Made by a program: the position numbers and the translations under genes
In this document: positions 17,136-26,358 of the stretch, one piece after another
Layout: each line of letters begins with the position of its first letter
Numbering within the stretch: the first letter of the stretch is position 1
Assembly (NCBI GenBank): GCA_030149165.1
Contig: JASBRY010000009.1
Location: 930,001 to 994,000, forward strand
Direction: 5' to 3'
DNA from: Phycisphaerales bacterium
GTDB taxonomy: Bacteria; Planctomycetota; Phycisphaerae; Phycisphaerales; UBA1924
Length of the DNA: 64,000 nucleotides
Notes under the pieces: model-generated
What the model was told of the DNA's origin: nothing
What the model saw: only the letters and a program-made list of their open reading frames with translations
Databases searched by the model: none

Positions 17136-18088
17136 TGAACGCGTCGCACACCATTGATACGCCGAGCAACGCTGTTGGTGCGGTCTCTGTGATTTCTGTG
17201 CGATCTGACGACTTGGATGCTGTGTTCGATGTATTGAAGATGTCACCTATGCGAGTGGGTGAGATCTCGCTTCGGTCTGTACTGGGATTGGATGATGCGC
17301 TGTTTGCACGATTCGACGAACGCACGCTCATGCTGATGCCGCATGGGGGGATCGGGAATACGCGAGTGATTTCAGAGGCGCTCGTCAATGTCGGCATTAC
17401 GATTCGTAAAGAGACGGATCTATTGAGCAAGTATCCTGAGGCTGAAGATATCCATGATGCGCGGATGCTTGAAGCGTTATCACGGAGTCCAAGTCCGCTC
17501 GCGGTGGATGTATTGCTTGGTCAACCTGCACTCTGGAGAGCTGTCTCCGATGAAGAAACTGTGGAGCGTAGTTCGACACTCATGCATCTGATCAATCCGC
17601 CGTTGGTCGTTGCTGTTGGGAGAGCGAACATCGGGAAATCGTCACTGGTCAATGCGCTCGCGGGATCATCGGTTGCGATGGTGTCGGATCACGCCGGGAC
17701 GACTCGGGATCACCTGGGAGTGATGCTCGATCTCGCGGGATTGGTCGTTCGTTGGGTGGACACGCCTGGGATTGATGAACGCGTGGAGGTGGGGGATGAG
17801 CTGAGTGTGCTTGAGCCTGTGATTCAGCGTGCGGATCTCGTGGTTCATGCGATCGATCATGATGATGCAGATGGGGCGCTTGATCCTCGACTCTCGGCTC
17901 ATATTGCTGATCAGACGCCGATCATTCGGATCGGGATGCGGTGTGATCTAGGGGGCTCGAAATGCTCAACGGATTATCACTGCAGCGTGAAATCCGGTGA
18001 GGGGATCGATGGTGTGGTCCGCGGGATCCGCGACCGGTTGATTGATCCTGCAGAGCTGAGCACCCCCAAAGCGTGGCGATTCTGGTGA
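17132..18088 (+). CDS. Shortened MnmE-like GTPase
   Basis: A 318-residue protein built like MnmE but ~130 residues shorter. The N-terminal ~115 residues resemble the tetrahydrofolate-binding TrmE_N domain (GAVSVISVRSDDL, then RTLMLMPHGGIGNTRV). A brief helical linker leads to a G domain: P-loop GRANIGKSSLVNAL including the potassium-binding Asn of MnmE, G2 AGTTRD, G3 DTPGI. The G4 motif NKxD is degenerate (MRCD), and the protein ends soon after the G domain at KAWRFW, so the C-terminal helical part with the catalytic Cys (FCIGK) is missing. It is coupled to coaX, and mnmG is in the same window but 16 kb away. It is either a remodelled MnmE or a paralogue with another job. Confidence 0.8.
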   Translation: MMNASHTIDTPSNAVGAVSVISVRSDDLDAVFDVLKMSPMRVGEISLRSVLGLDDALFARFDERTLMLMPHGGIGNTRVISEALVNVGITIRKETDLLSKYPEAEDIHDARMLEALSRSPSPLAVDVLLGQPALWRAVSDEETVERSSTLMHLINPPLVVAVGRANIGKSSLVNALAGSSVAMVSDHAGTTRDHLGVMLDLAGLVVRWVDTPGIDERVEVGDELSVLEPVIQRADLVVHAIDHDDADGALDPRLSAHIADQTPIIRIGMRCDLGGSKCSTDYHCSVKSGEGIDGVVRGIRDRLIDPAELSTPKAWRFW

Positions 18089-18206
18089 TCCTGACACACA
18101 GACGGCATTTCTGAGCTAATATCTCCCCCCGATCCATGAGATGGTCGCTTGAAAGTGACTTATCCACAGGGATCGGTCCTTTGGCTTGGTTTGATCAGGA
18201 AGCACT

Positions 18207-19055
18207 ATGGACGATCGTCAAACAGAAATTCGCGCCGGCGCTGGGTTGGAAGACTCTCGGATCAATAAAGAGTTCATCGACTTCCTGAACAAGTGGAGCT
18301 CGCCGGTGATTCTCGTCATCGCGATCGCGGCTCTGGTCTGGGCAGGACTCGGCTGGATGGAACGCAAGAAGATCGAGAAGATCGATCAAGCGTTTGGTGA
18401 TCTGCACGCCGCGACTGTTGGTGGGAATCCATCCCCGGCTTCGCTCAACGCACTCGCTGAGGAATACGCGGGTGTGAAATCGGTTTCGCAGATCGCGAAG
18501 TTGACCACTGCGGATTTGTACATCTCCGCGTTTGTGCGTGGGGTTCAGCCCGGTGCTCAGATATCTCCTTTGACCGGCGGGCCGCTCGATGAGAACGACG
18601 CGCTCGATGATGGTCAGCGTGCGGTCTATCTGGATCAAGCGGACGATCTCGTTCAAGATGTGATCACGACCAACACCGATGTGGTTGGCAAAGAAATCTT
18701 CGTGCTCCACGCGCTTGTGCGAGCGGGAGCGATCGATGAGTGCAAGCGCGACTTTGATGCCGCGAAAGCTTCGTACGAGCGTGCGATGGCTGTCGCGAAC
18801 TCGATCTCGATGCCGGCGCTTGCGAACTACGCGCAGATGCGGATCGATGCGTTGGGGTCGTACGATGCGGACTTGACGCTTCCGAGCCGGGAAGACCTTG
18901 TCGCGCTTCCAGGTGAAGAGGTTGAAGAACTACCTCAGACTACTGATGAAGCGGACGCAGAATCCGATGTCGAGCCGAGTGAGGATGAAGGCACTTCAGC
19001 GGATGATGAAGGCGCTGATACTTCATCTGAAGATCCAGAGACCGAGTCGCCGTGA
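18207..19055 (+). CDS. Membrane-anchored TPR-like protein (YfgM-like architecture)
   Basis: A 282-residue protein with a short cytoplasmic N-terminus, one transmembrane helix at about residues 32-50 (SSPVILVIAIAALVWAGLGW), then a helical region with TPR-like spacing (FDAAKASYERAMAVA, LANYAQMRIDALG), and a ~65-residue strongly acidic tail rich in Glu, Asp and Ser. This matches the layout of YfgM/TPR_21 proteins that assist SecYEG, but sequence identity cannot be judged by eye. The stop overlaps the start of the pseudouridine synthase gene by 4 bases. Function is unassigned. Confidence 0.75.
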   Translation: MDDRQTEIRAGAGLEDSRINKEFIDFLNKWSSPVILVIAIAALVWAGLGWMERKKIEKIDQAFGDLHAATVGGNPSPASLNALAEEYAGVKSVSQIAKLTTADLYISAFVRGVQPGAQISPLTGGPLDENDALDDGQRAVYLDQADDLVQDVITTNTDVVGKEIFVLHALVRAGAIDECKRDFDAAKASYERAMAVANSISMPALANYAQMRIDALGSYDADLTLPSREDLVALPGEEVEELPQTTDEADAESDVEPSEDEGTSADDEGADTSSEDPETESP

Positions 19056-20239
19056 GTGATTCGGGCGATCAATCCACGCCCGAACAGACAACCCCCGACC
19101 TGATCCTGCCGGGGGGGAAGGTCGATCCGGATGCGGTCCGATCGGCGTATGAACATGCACGACAAGAAGGTGACGACGAGTTCCTCGTGCGCGTTTGCTT
19201 CGAGATCTCGCGTTCGTCGTTGAGTACTCGTCTGGACAAGTATCTCACGACTCGTGTGACCTTCATGAGCCGAAACCAGTTGCAGAACCTCATGTCGGAT
19301 GGTGGGGCGACGGTCAACGGCAAGGTCGCCAAGCCCTCAACCAAACTCAAAGACGGCGACACGATCGAGTTGGTGATCCCGCCACCTCCATCGGGTGAGA
19401 TCGAACCCGATCCGATCCCGCTCGATGTGCTGTATGAAGATGAGCACATTTTGGTGCTCAACAAGCAGCCTGACATCATTGTGCATCCAGCGCGTGCAGA
19501 GAATCGGGGAACGATGCTCAACGCGCTCGTTCATCACTTTCAGACCAACTCAAGCGGCGAGTTGTCTTCGGTCGGTGAAGAGTTCGCGCGTCCCGGCGTG
19601 GTCCATCGGCTGGATCGGAATACATCAGGGTGCATCGTGTTTGCGAAAACCGATCAGGCGCACTGGCAGATGGGCAAGCAGTTCGAAGACCGCAAAGTCG
19701 ACAAGCGCTATCTTGCGATCGTGCAGGGTTGGGTGGAACCTGATGAGCAGATGATTGATCTGCCGCTTGGTCCGCATCAGTCGCGCGCCAAGGGTGCTCG
19801 CGAGAAGCGGGTCGTGCGCTTCGATGATCTGGGAAAGCCGAGCAAGACGGTGTGCCGGCTTCGCGAGCGGTACGAGCTGCCTGCTCTGGGACACAAGCAT
19901 GTGTCGCGCCGGTATTCACTTGTTGAGCTGGAACTGATGACGGGGCGGACTCATCAGATCCGTGTGCATCTGTCGCATATCGGATACCCGATCGTGGGGG
20001 ACGATTTGTATCGGGGGAAGCCATTGATGGACGAGGACAGCAATCCGTTGATAGAGCGTCAAGCACTCCACGCGGCGTTGCTTGCGTTTGAGCATCCGAT
20101 CACTCATGAAGCATTGGCGTTCGTCGCGCCGGTGCGTGATGAGATGCTGGAATGCATCCGCTATCTACGCGAGCAAGGCGAGCCCAAAGCGGTGCATGTT
20201 GAGGGAACAGTCCCGCTGGTTCGGCTCGGATTAGACTGA
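19052..20239 (+). CDS. RluA-family pseudouridine synthase (RluD-like)
   Basis: Isomerises uridines in rRNA (RluD acts on 23S rRNA; the exact target here is unknown). After a ~45-residue leader there is an S4 RNA-binding domain (TRLDKYLTTRVTFMSRNQL, then GATVNGK), followed by the catalytic domain with YEDEHILVLNKQP and the active-site motif HRLDRNTSG, catalytic Asp near residue 185. Also seen are KRYLAIVQGW and the C-terminal GRTHQIRVHLSHIGYPIVGD. Length is 395 residues, on the long side because of the leader. It is coupled to the TPR protein gene and its 3' end overlaps the convergent ogt by 9 bases. Confidence 0.92.
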   Translation: MSDSGDQSTPEQTTPDLILPGGKVDPDAVRSAYEHARQEGDDEFLVRVCFEISRSSLSTRLDKYLTTRVTFMSRNQLQNLMSDGGATVNGKVAKPSTKLKDGDTIELVIPPPPSGEIEPDPIPLDVLYEDEHILVLNKQPDIIVHPARAENRGTMLNALVHHFQTNSSGELSSVGEEFARPGVVHRLDRNTSGCIVFAKTDQAHWQMGKQFEDRKVDKRYLAIVQGWVEPDEQMIDLPLGPHQSRAKGAREKRVVRFDDLGKPSKTVCRLRERYELPALGHKHVSRRYSLVELELMTGRTHQIRVHLSHIGYPIVGDDLYRGKPLMDEDSNPLIERQALHAALLAFEHPITHEALAFVAPVRDEMLECIRYLREQGEPKAVHVEGTVPLVRLGLD

Positions 20240-20776
20240 AGCGTTTGTTGTTGACTGCGTGAAGAGCCCGTGCGAGGAGTGGGTTGCTTCGTGATCGAGG
20301 AGCCAGCGTTTGCGAGGGAGTCCCCCGCCGTAGCCGTGGAGGGTGCCGTCGGCGGCGATCACACGATGACAAGGCACGACGATGCTGACGCGGTTCTGAC
20401 CATTGGCGAGACCAACCGCGCGAGCGCCGCCTGGGTTGTCGAGTCGTGCGGCGAGCTGTCCGTAGGAGATGGTCTCTCCGAACGGGATATCAACGAGCGC
20501 GTTCCAGACTTTGGTCTGCCAATCTGAACCTGGGCAGTCGAGCGGGACGCTGAACAGCTGGAGCTCGCCTTTAAAATATCCATCGAGCTCGGACTCAAGT
20601 TGATCGAGGAGCGGATGATCGCCCTCGATCATCTTCGTATCTAACGCGGCTTCGAGTTCGGACTGTTCTCGCTGCGCACGCTCAGGTGATCCCATCTCGA
20701 GAAGACAGATTCCTTGATCAGTCGTCGCGGCGCGGAGCGGGCAGAGCGGGGATTGGATGATGCGGCTGACGAGCAT
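20231..20776 (-). CDS. ogt: Methylated-DNA--protein-cysteine methyltransferase
   Basis: Suicide repair enzyme that moves methyl groups from O6-methylguanine in DNA to its own cysteine. The catalytic motif PCHRVI is present after the helix-turn-helix with IPFGETISYGQLA and the arginine-finger region ARAVGLANGQN; GGGLPRKRWLL follows. At 181 residues it has the size of a stand-alone Ogt, with no Ada N-terminal domain. It starts 9 bases after the serS stop, so the two probably share a transcript. Its last bases overlap the convergent RluA-family gene. Confidence 0.93.
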   Translation of the reverse strand: MLVSRIIQSPLCPLRAATTDQGICLLEMGSPERAQREQSELEAALDTKMIEGDHPLLDQLESELDGYFKGELQLFSVPLDCPGSDWQTKVWNALVDIPFGETISYGQLAARLDNPGGARAVGLANGQNRVSIVVPCHRVIAADGTLHGYGGGLPRKRWLLDHEATHSSHGLFTQSTTNASV

Positions 20777-20785
20777 GATCCGAGC

Positions 20786-22195
20786 TTACCCGATTTTGGA
20801 CTGCCCGTTCATGTAAGGACGCAATGCTTCTGGGATGGTAATCGAGCCGTCGGCGTTCTGGTACATCTCGATGATCGGAATGAGAATGCGTGGCGATGCA
20901 GCGACGGTGTTATTGAGTGAGTGGCAGAATGTCGTTGCGCCTTTGCCCCCTTCGCCGCCTTCTCTGTAACGCATGTTCAGTCGTCGGCATTGGAAGTCGT
21001 AGAGGCGGCTCGCGCTGTGGGTTTCTCCGAACTCTCCGCTTGGGACGCCGTGGTCGTCAACATCGCCGCGGGATGGCATCCAGCATTCGATGTCGATCAT
21101 GTCCGCGTTCTTGACACCAAGGTCTCCGGTGCAGCACTGGAGCAGGCGGTGGGGGAGTCCGAGGGATTTGAGAAGTGATTCGACAAACCCCATCATGTCC
21201 TTGTGGTGCTGACGCGATTTGGACTCATCCGCGACATCGATCACGACCTGCTCGACCTTGTCGAACTGATGGATGCGATACAAACCAGCGGTGTCTTTGC
21301 CCGCGGCTCCTGCTTCTCGGCGGAAGCAAGTCGAGACGGTGACATACTTGAGCGGTAGATTCGCTTCGTCGAGGATCTCGTCTTGGTGGAGACCCATGAG
21401 TCCGACCTCACCTGTGCCGGTGAGGTACATGTCTTGTCCGCCGCCGCGTGCTTCTTCGTTGACCTGATAAGACTGGTCTTTGCCTCCTGGGAAGAAACCG
21501 GTCCCGATCATCGCTTGTTCGCGCACGAGGACCGGGACGCTCATCGGGGTGAAGCCGTTCTCGTTGGTCATCGTGTCGATCGCGAAGCGGAGAATCGCTT
21601 GGTGGAGTTTCATCCCATCACCCGTGAGGATGTACGAGCGTGAACCAGCAATCTTGACGCCGCGTGGGAAGTCGACGAGGTTGTGCATTTCGCAGAGCTC
21701 TATGTGCGACTTGGGAGCGAATCCTTTGTTCTGCTCAAAGGTCTTGTCCCAGTCCCAGCCATCTGGCGCCCAGCGTGAGATCTCGATGTTGTCGTCGCTT
21801 GTCGATCCAACAGGAACATCGTCATCAGGCGGCAGCGGGATCGCGAGCAGCAACTCATTGAGGGCTGGTTCGATCTGCGCGATCTGCTCGTCGAGTGCTG
21901 TGATTTGATCCTTCAGTTTTGCAGGCGATTCTTTGATCTCCGCGATCTGTGCTTCGATGCTCGGTTTGTCGGCTTCGCTGGCGCCTTTGAGTTGTCCCAT
22001 GAGCTGACCGATTTTCGGACCTGTTTCTTTTGAGAGCTTCTTTTGCTCGGCGCGGAGTGACTCTTGCTCGGATTGGAGCGATCGGCGCTGCTCGTCGAGT
22101 TTGAGCAGTTGATCGATGTCAACTGAGTAGTTTTTCTTGGCGCAGCCGTCTTTGAAACGCTGGGGGTTGTCACGCAATGCTTTGAGGTCGATCAT
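20786..22195 (-). CDS. serS: Seryl-tRNA synthetase
   Basis: Class II aminoacyl-tRNA synthetase of 469 residues. The N-terminal long coiled-coil arm that grips tRNA-Ser is obvious (LKLDEQRRSLQSEQESLRAE...). The catalytic core shows TGTGEVGLMGLH, motif 2 as CFRREAGAAGKDTAGLYRIHQF, and motif 3 SLNNTVAASPRILIPIIEMY with the serine-site block before it. I place the start at ATG 22195, where the domain begins. A -10-like TACACT ends 8 bases before it and no ribosome site is seen, so the mRNA may be leaderless. The open frame continues upstream but is arginine-rich and not protein-like. Confidence 0.95.
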   Translation of the reverse strand: MIDLKALRDNPQRFKDGCAKKNYSVDIDQLLKLDEQRRSLQSEQESLRAEQKKLSKETGPKIGQLMGQLKGASEADKPSIEAQIAEIKESPAKLKDQITALDEQIAQIEPALNELLLAIPLPPDDDVPVGSTSDDNIEISRWAPDGWDWDKTFEQNKGFAPKSHIELCEMHNLVDFPRGVKIAGSRSYILTGDGMKLHQAILRFAIDTMTNENGFTPMSVPVLVREQAMIGTGFFPGGKDQSYQVNEEARGGGQDMYLTGTGEVGLMGLHQDEILDEANLPLKYVTVSTCFRREAGAAGKDTAGLYRIHQFDKVEQVVIDVADESKSRQHHKDMMGFVESLLKSLGLPHRLLQCCTGDLGVKNADMIDIECWMPSRGDVDDHGVPSGEFGETHSASRLYDFQCRRLNMRYREGGEGGKGATTFCHSLNNTVAASPRILIPIIEMYQNADGSITIPEALRPYMNGQSKIG

Positions 22196-22273
22196 GGTCC
22201 GAGAGTGTAGGTCTTGGGGCAGCAAATGGGGTTTTTGGCGGCAGACTTCATGGAATCGTTGTATGATCGGGAT

Positions 22274-22654
22274 ATGGAATACGCCCCGATCGCGCCAACC
22301 TGGTTTGTGCTCCCGCTCGCGATGATCGCGCTGCTGGTCGTCGCGGCGCACATGGTCGTGCTCCGCGAGCACGCGATCGGGAAGATGCCTGAGTCCAGAC
22401 GACAGATCCGGATGATGACGGGATGGATCATGATGTTCACGATCCCGCTCACGGCATACGGGTTCGGGATTGTGACACCTGCACAAGAGCAGGAGTTCAT
22501 CTATTCGTGGTCCTGCATCGTCGGACTGCTGGGACTGATCGTGCTGATGGCGTGTGTCGATGCACTCAACTCGCTTCGGCTCGCAAAGGTCCAGCGCAAG
22601 GCACTCTGCGATGAGTTATTCGATCTGATGGAACAATCGGAGCGGGAGGGATGA
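22274..22654 (+). CDS. Small membrane protein of unknown function
   Basis: About 126 residues with three likely transmembrane helices (TWFVLPLAMIALLVVAAHMVV, TGWIMMFTIPLTAYGFGIV and SCIVGLLGLIVLMACVDAL) and a charged cytoplasmic-type C-terminus (KVQRKALCDELFDLMEQSEREG). No family was recognised. Start is uncertain among ATG 22274, 22250 and 22226. The last codons overlap the ATG of lpxK by 4 bases with a strong GGGAGGG ribosome site, so it is translationally coupled to lpxK and may act in the same envelope pathway (inference from context only). Confidence 0.65.
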   Translation: MEYAPIAPTWFVLPLAMIALLVVAAHMVVLREHAIGKMPESRRQIRMMTGWIMMFTIPLTAYGFGIVTPAQEQEFIYSWSCIVGLLGLIVLMACVDALNSLRLAKVQRKALCDELFDLMEQSEREG

Positions 22655-23706
22655 TTCCAGAACACCGCCCGACTCGGCTGCCTGTGTTCTTGGCGTCTGC
22701 ACTCTCTAAGCTCTATTCGATCGGGATCAATCATCAGAATCGGAAGTACGATCGCGGGATCGGTGTGATCACACTGGATCGACCTGTGATCTCGATCGGG
22801 AATCTCTCGACTGGAGGCACGGGGAAGACACCGATCGTGCAACATGTGGCGCGGCTGCTTATCGAGCACGGGCATCATCCCGCGATCGCGATGCGTGGAT
22901 ACAAGGCGCAAGCAGGGCAGATGAGCGATGAGGAGCGAGAGCACTCGTCTGCACTCGAAGGAGTTCCCATAGTCGCACAGCCCGATCGGATTGCTGGATT
23001 GCAGGAGTTGTTTGCAAGTGAGCGTGGGGAGCAGATCGATTGTGTCGTGCTCGATGATGGGTTTCAGCACCGGAAGATCGCGCGTGATTTGGATGTGGTG
23101 CTGATTGATGCTTCGCGCCCACCAAGCTGTGATGCGTTGCTGCCATTGGGGCATCTGCGTGAGGGGATTGCATCACTTGAGCGCGCGGATGTTGTGATAC
23201 TCACCCATGCGGAGATGATCGAGCAGGATGAGTTGGGCGCTTTGCGGAAATGGATTGAAGCGAACGCTCTGCACAAGCCTGAGGTTGTTGTCACTGAGCA
23301 CCAATGGATTTCGATCGTGCAACACAATGCTGATGAATCTGAGATTCGTCTGCCTATCGAAACACTTGCGGGTATGCCGGTGGCATCACTCACTGGGATT
23401 GGTCATCCAGAAGCGTTTGCGGCGATGTTGGAAGATGCTGGAGCGCAGATTGTGCATCGATGTGATCGTCCTGATCACGGTTCATTTTCTGATGCGATTC
23501 TGGAGTGCTTTCTCGATGATGCTCGAAGAGCCAACGCTGAGGGAATCTTGATGACCTCAAAGGATTGGTACCGATTGGAATCTGCCGGAAACAGGGGCAA
23601 TTGGAGTGGTGGATTGCCGGTGCTTGTGCCGGAGCTGGGAGTCAAGTTTCGGAGCGGTGATCAGCAGTTCGCCGAGGCTTGCTTGCGGGTATTCGTCTCC
23701 CGATAA
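22651..23706 (+). CDS. lpxK: Tetraacyldisaccharide 4'-kinase
   Basis: Phosphorylates the lipid A precursor at the inner membrane, the sixth step of lipid A synthesis. Family signatures seen are SIGNLSTGGTGKTPIV with the Walker A lysine, the glycine-rich MRGYKA, LDDGFQHRKIARDLD, and PLGHLREG, followed by VVILTHAEM and the late KDWYRL block. Length is 351 residues, normal. Together with hldE at 28 kb it argues that the organism makes LPS. It is coupled to the upstream membrane protein gene. Confidence 0.93.
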   Translation: MIPEHRPTRLPVFLASALSKLYSIGINHQNRKYDRGIGVITLDRPVISIGNLSTGGTGKTPIVQHVARLLIEHGHHPAIAMRGYKAQAGQMSDEEREHSSALEGVPIVAQPDRIAGLQELFASERGEQIDCVVLDDGFQHRKIARDLDVVLIDASRPPSCDALLPLGHLREGIASLERADVVILTHAEMIEQDELGALRKWIEANALHKPEVVVTEHQWISIVQHNADESEIRLPIETLAGMPVASLTGIGHPEAFAAMLEDAGAQIVHRCDRPDHGSFSDAILECFLDDARRANAEGILMTSKDWYRLESAGNRGNWSGGLPVLVPELGVKFRSGDQQFAEACLRVFVSR

Positions 23707-23862
23707 AAAACGCCATTTTTGTGGCCGCAGAGGTCATACTGGGCCAAAATGACCATATGCTGGGTTCGCATTGCCTAGCATTGTGTGTACAGAATCTCGC
23801 ACCCTTGCGGAGGGCGTTCCGCATAGGACACAAGTCCCAAATTCTAACTGGAGCACGAGGAC

Positions 23863-25479
23863 ATGAAAAATCGAAAAGGTCTCAGAACTTCGATCATGCT
23901 CGCCGCAGGCATTGGCCTTGCCGCGACCCTGATCGGCTGTAACTCAACAACCACTCGCACGGAGCGTGCAGATGATCACCACGGCGGTATTGACCTGACC
24001 GGCGCTGATGAAACCAGCGCTCCGGCAACCACCGAGCGTCCACGCACCACTTCGTGGGGCTACTACTCTCCATCGCTCAGCGATGGCGAGACCATGGCAC
24101 GCATGGCGTTCCCAACCGGCGAAGTCCGCACCAGCGCGATCCTCCTTCACCAGGTCATGCCGGGTGAAGTGGTCCGCGGTCAAGACTTTGATTTCACTTA
24201 CCATGTCACCAACCTGACCAGCTCCGAGCTGCAGAATGTGATCGTTTCGCTCAACTCCAAGAGCAACCTCGAAATCTCCGAGTCCGATCCAAGCGCCAGC
24301 AACAGCGGCGGCGACATGATCTGGGCGCTCGGTAACTTCGCTCCGAAAGAAACCAAGATCATTCACCTGACCGGTATGGCCAGCGAGGTCGGACAGGCAT
24401 CGGACTGCATCACTGTTTCCTACAACAACTTCCTCTGTGCATCGCTCAATGTTGTTGAGCCTGCACTCGCACTCACCAAGACCGCGACCGAGCGTGCACT
24501 CAAGTGTGACGAGATCGTGTTCCGCTTCACTGTGAAGAACACCGGTACTGGAGCAGCAAACAATGTCGTGATCACCGACACCCTCCCAGAGGGCGTCACG
24601 ATGGCAAACGGCAGCCGCAATGTCAACATCCCAGTCGGTACCCTCGCTTCGGGTGAGTCCAAGACCTACGAGGTCAAGGCGATGGCATCCGATACCGGTA
24701 CCTTCCGCAACACTGCGAACGCAACCGCTGATGGTGGTCTTTCGGCAGAGTCCGGCTCGACCAGCACCGTCATCGTTGCTCCAGAGCTCGCGCTCTCCTC
24801 GAAGTGTTCAGAAACTCAGTTCCTTGGTCGTAACATGACCTTCGGATACACCCTCGAGAATGTTGGTAGCGGCGATGCTGCGACCACCACCGCTTCGGCG
24901 ACCATCCCAGCAGGCACCTCGCTCGTGCGTGCTTCGGAAGGCGGCCGAGTTTCCGGCAACCGCGTTGTCTGGGACTTCGGTACTCTCGCGAAGGGCGCTG
25001 AGCGTAACTTCTCGATCACTGTCCTCGCATCGGACGCTGGTGAGTACACCTCGTCGGCAGTCGCGAACGCTTCGTGTGCTGAGTCTGTTGAAGATTCCTG
25101 CACCTCCGGCGTCAAGGGTATCCCAGCGGTCCTCCTCGAAGTGGTCGACATCACTGACCCAGTCGAGGTCGGCGGACAGACCACTTATGTGATCACCGTC
25201 ACCAACCAGGGTTCGGCTGAGGACACCAATGTCCGCGTCGTTGCGACCCTCCCTGAGCAGCAGGCGTATGTTGGCTCGACCGGTACCACCGCTGGTACAG
25301 TCAACGGCCAACGCATCACCTTCAGCCCAGTCGGTACCCTCGCGGTCGGTGCTCAAGCATCGTGGCGCATCACGGTCCGTGCTGACGCTGGTGGCGATGT
25401 CCGTTTCCGTCTGGAAATGACCTCGGACAACCTGACCAGCCCGGTTATCGAAACCGAAGCTACGAACCTGTACGAGTAA
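23863..25479 (+). CDS. DUF11-repeat lipoprotein
   Basis: A 538-residue surface lipoprotein. The signal peptide ends at the lipobox LIGC, so the mature N-terminus is lipidated at Cys26. After a polar linker come about four beta-sandwich repeats of DUF11 type (for example DEIVFRFTVKNTGTGAANNVVITDTLPEGV and QTTYVITVTNQGSAEDTNVRVVATLP), found in cell-envelope and large-cysteine-rich proteins. Paired cysteines occur (CDEIV, CSETQ, CAESVEDSC). Codon use is visibly more biased than in neighbours, with ACC, CTC, ATC and GGT/GGC favoured, suggesting high expression. AGGA precedes the ATG and a strong terminator follows. A major envelope protein is likely. Confidence 0.85.
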   Translation: MKNRKGLRTSIMLAAGIGLAATLIGCNSTTTRTERADDHHGGIDLTGADETSAPATTERPRTTSWGYYSPSLSDGETMARMAFPTGEVRTSAILLHQVMPGEVVRGQDFDFTYHVTNLTSSELQNVIVSLNSKSNLEISESDPSASNSGGDMIWALGNFAPKETKIIHLTGMASEVGQASDCITVSYNNFLCASLNVVEPALALTKTATERALKCDEIVFRFTVKNTGTGAANNVVITDTLPEGVTMANGSRNVNIPVGTLASGESKTYEVKAMASDTGTFRNTANATADGGLSAESGSTSTVIVAPELALSSKCSETQFLGRNMTFGYTLENVGSGDAATTTASATIPAGTSLVRASEGGRVSGNRVVWDFGTLAKGAERNFSITVLASDAGEYTSSAVANASCAESVEDSCTSGVKGIPAVLLEVVDITDPVEVGGQTTYVITVTNQGSAEDTNVRVVATLPEQQAYVGSTGTTAGTVNGQRITFSPVGTLAVGAQASWRITVRADAGGDVRFRLEMTSDNLTSPVIETEATNLYE

Positions 25480-25515
25480 GCTCGACAGGATCGACTCAGG
25501 TCATCTGACCCACTC

Positions 25516-25546
25516 AACACCCCGCTTCGGCGGGGTGTTTTTTTGT
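25516..25546 (+). terminator. Strong rho-independent terminator of the DUF11 gene
   Basis: A 10-bp stem AACACCCCGC / GCGGGGTGTT closes with a TTCG tetraloop and runs into a T-tract. Confidence 0.92.
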
Positions 25547-25646
25547 CGTTATGAAGCTCCGCTCGTCCCGATATGAAGATTTGCTGCTCTTCGTGAGATA
25601 ATCAGAACCGAGCATGCACTCTCTGGTATACATGAACTGAAGTCCT

Positions 25647-26285
25647 ATGCGCACAGAGACCGAGTCCATCCAAGATCGTCCGGAACTCCCGATTATCGTG
25701 CTCGCGAGTTCCTCTCCTCGTCGGAGGGAGATGCTCTCGTCGGCAGGGATCGCGCATCGTGTTCAACCAGCTCAGGTTGATGACGGCGATCTCACTCCGA
25801 GTGATTCGATCACTCCTGATCAATGGGTCGCGGCGCTGGCTTATCTCAAAGCGATTTCCAGTTCAGAGCTGATGATCGATGAGCAATCCAACGCGCCGAT
25901 CGTGGTTTTGGGCGCTGACACGGTGTGCGTGAAGGATGGACAGATCATCGGACAGCCACGAGATCGGGATCATGCGAGGGAGATCATCAAGCTGATGAGT
26001 GATGCGACGCACGAGGTATTGACTGGTGTCGCGATCCTCGAACCCAAAGGCAGCCGGAGGCAGCTGTTTGTGGATCGCTCGGTGGTGACTGTTGGACCAA
26101 TCCCTGAGGATGAAATCGAAGCGTATCTGGACTCCATGCTCTGGGAGGGCAAAGCGGGCGCCTACAACATCTCCGAGCGTCTGGAAGCAGGTTGGCCGAT
26201 CGAGTTCTCAGGTGATGAGGACTCGATCGTCGGACTCCCGCTTTCGAGAGTCGTGCGCTGCCTGTCTACTTTCTACCTCGATTAA
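25647..26285 (+). CDS. maf: Maf-family nucleoside triphosphate pyrophosphatase
   Basis: House-cleaning enzyme of 212 residues that hydrolyses non-canonical or modified NTPs. The N-terminal ASSSPRRREMLSSAGI motif, the central VLGADTVCVKDGQIIGQP with the conserved Asp, and KAGAYNISERLEAG (usual KAGAYAIQG) followed by GDEDSIVGLPLSRV are all there. Which Maf subgroup (dTTP/UTP or m7GTP) is unclear. A TGGTATACA-like -10 ends 14 bases before the ATG, so the leader is very short. It ends at a bidirectional hairpin shared with the next gene. Confidence 0.92.
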   Translation: MRTETESIQDRPELPIIVLASSSPRRREMLSSAGIAHRVQPAQVDDGDLTPSDSITPDQWVAALAYLKAISSSELMIDEQSNAPIVVLGADTVCVKDGQIIGQPRDRDHAREIIKLMSDATHEVLTGVAILEPKGSRRQLFVDRSVVTVGPIPEDEIEAYLDSMLWEGKAGAYNISERLEAGWPIEFSGDEDSIVGLPLSRVVRCLSTFYLD

Positions 26286-26304
26286 TCTTTGCATTGACCA
26301 AAAG

Positions 26305-26335
26305 AAAACACCCAACTCATGCGAGTGGGTGTTTG
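26305..26335. terminator. Bidirectional terminator between maf and the PEP-CTERM-like gene
   Basis: AAACACCC plus ACTC pair with GAGT plus GGGTGTTT around an ATGC loop, with one bulged A. A-rich sequence lies on the left and T-rich on the right. Confidence 0.8.
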
Positions 26336-26358
26336 ATGTTGTTGAGATATCGATGATG

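Noticed and set aside
22196-22486. 97-residue N-terminal extension of seryl-tRNA synthetase
   Set aside because: His/Arg-rich and unlike any SerS; the family N-terminus starts at ATG 22195, and the extension would overlap a divergent gene.
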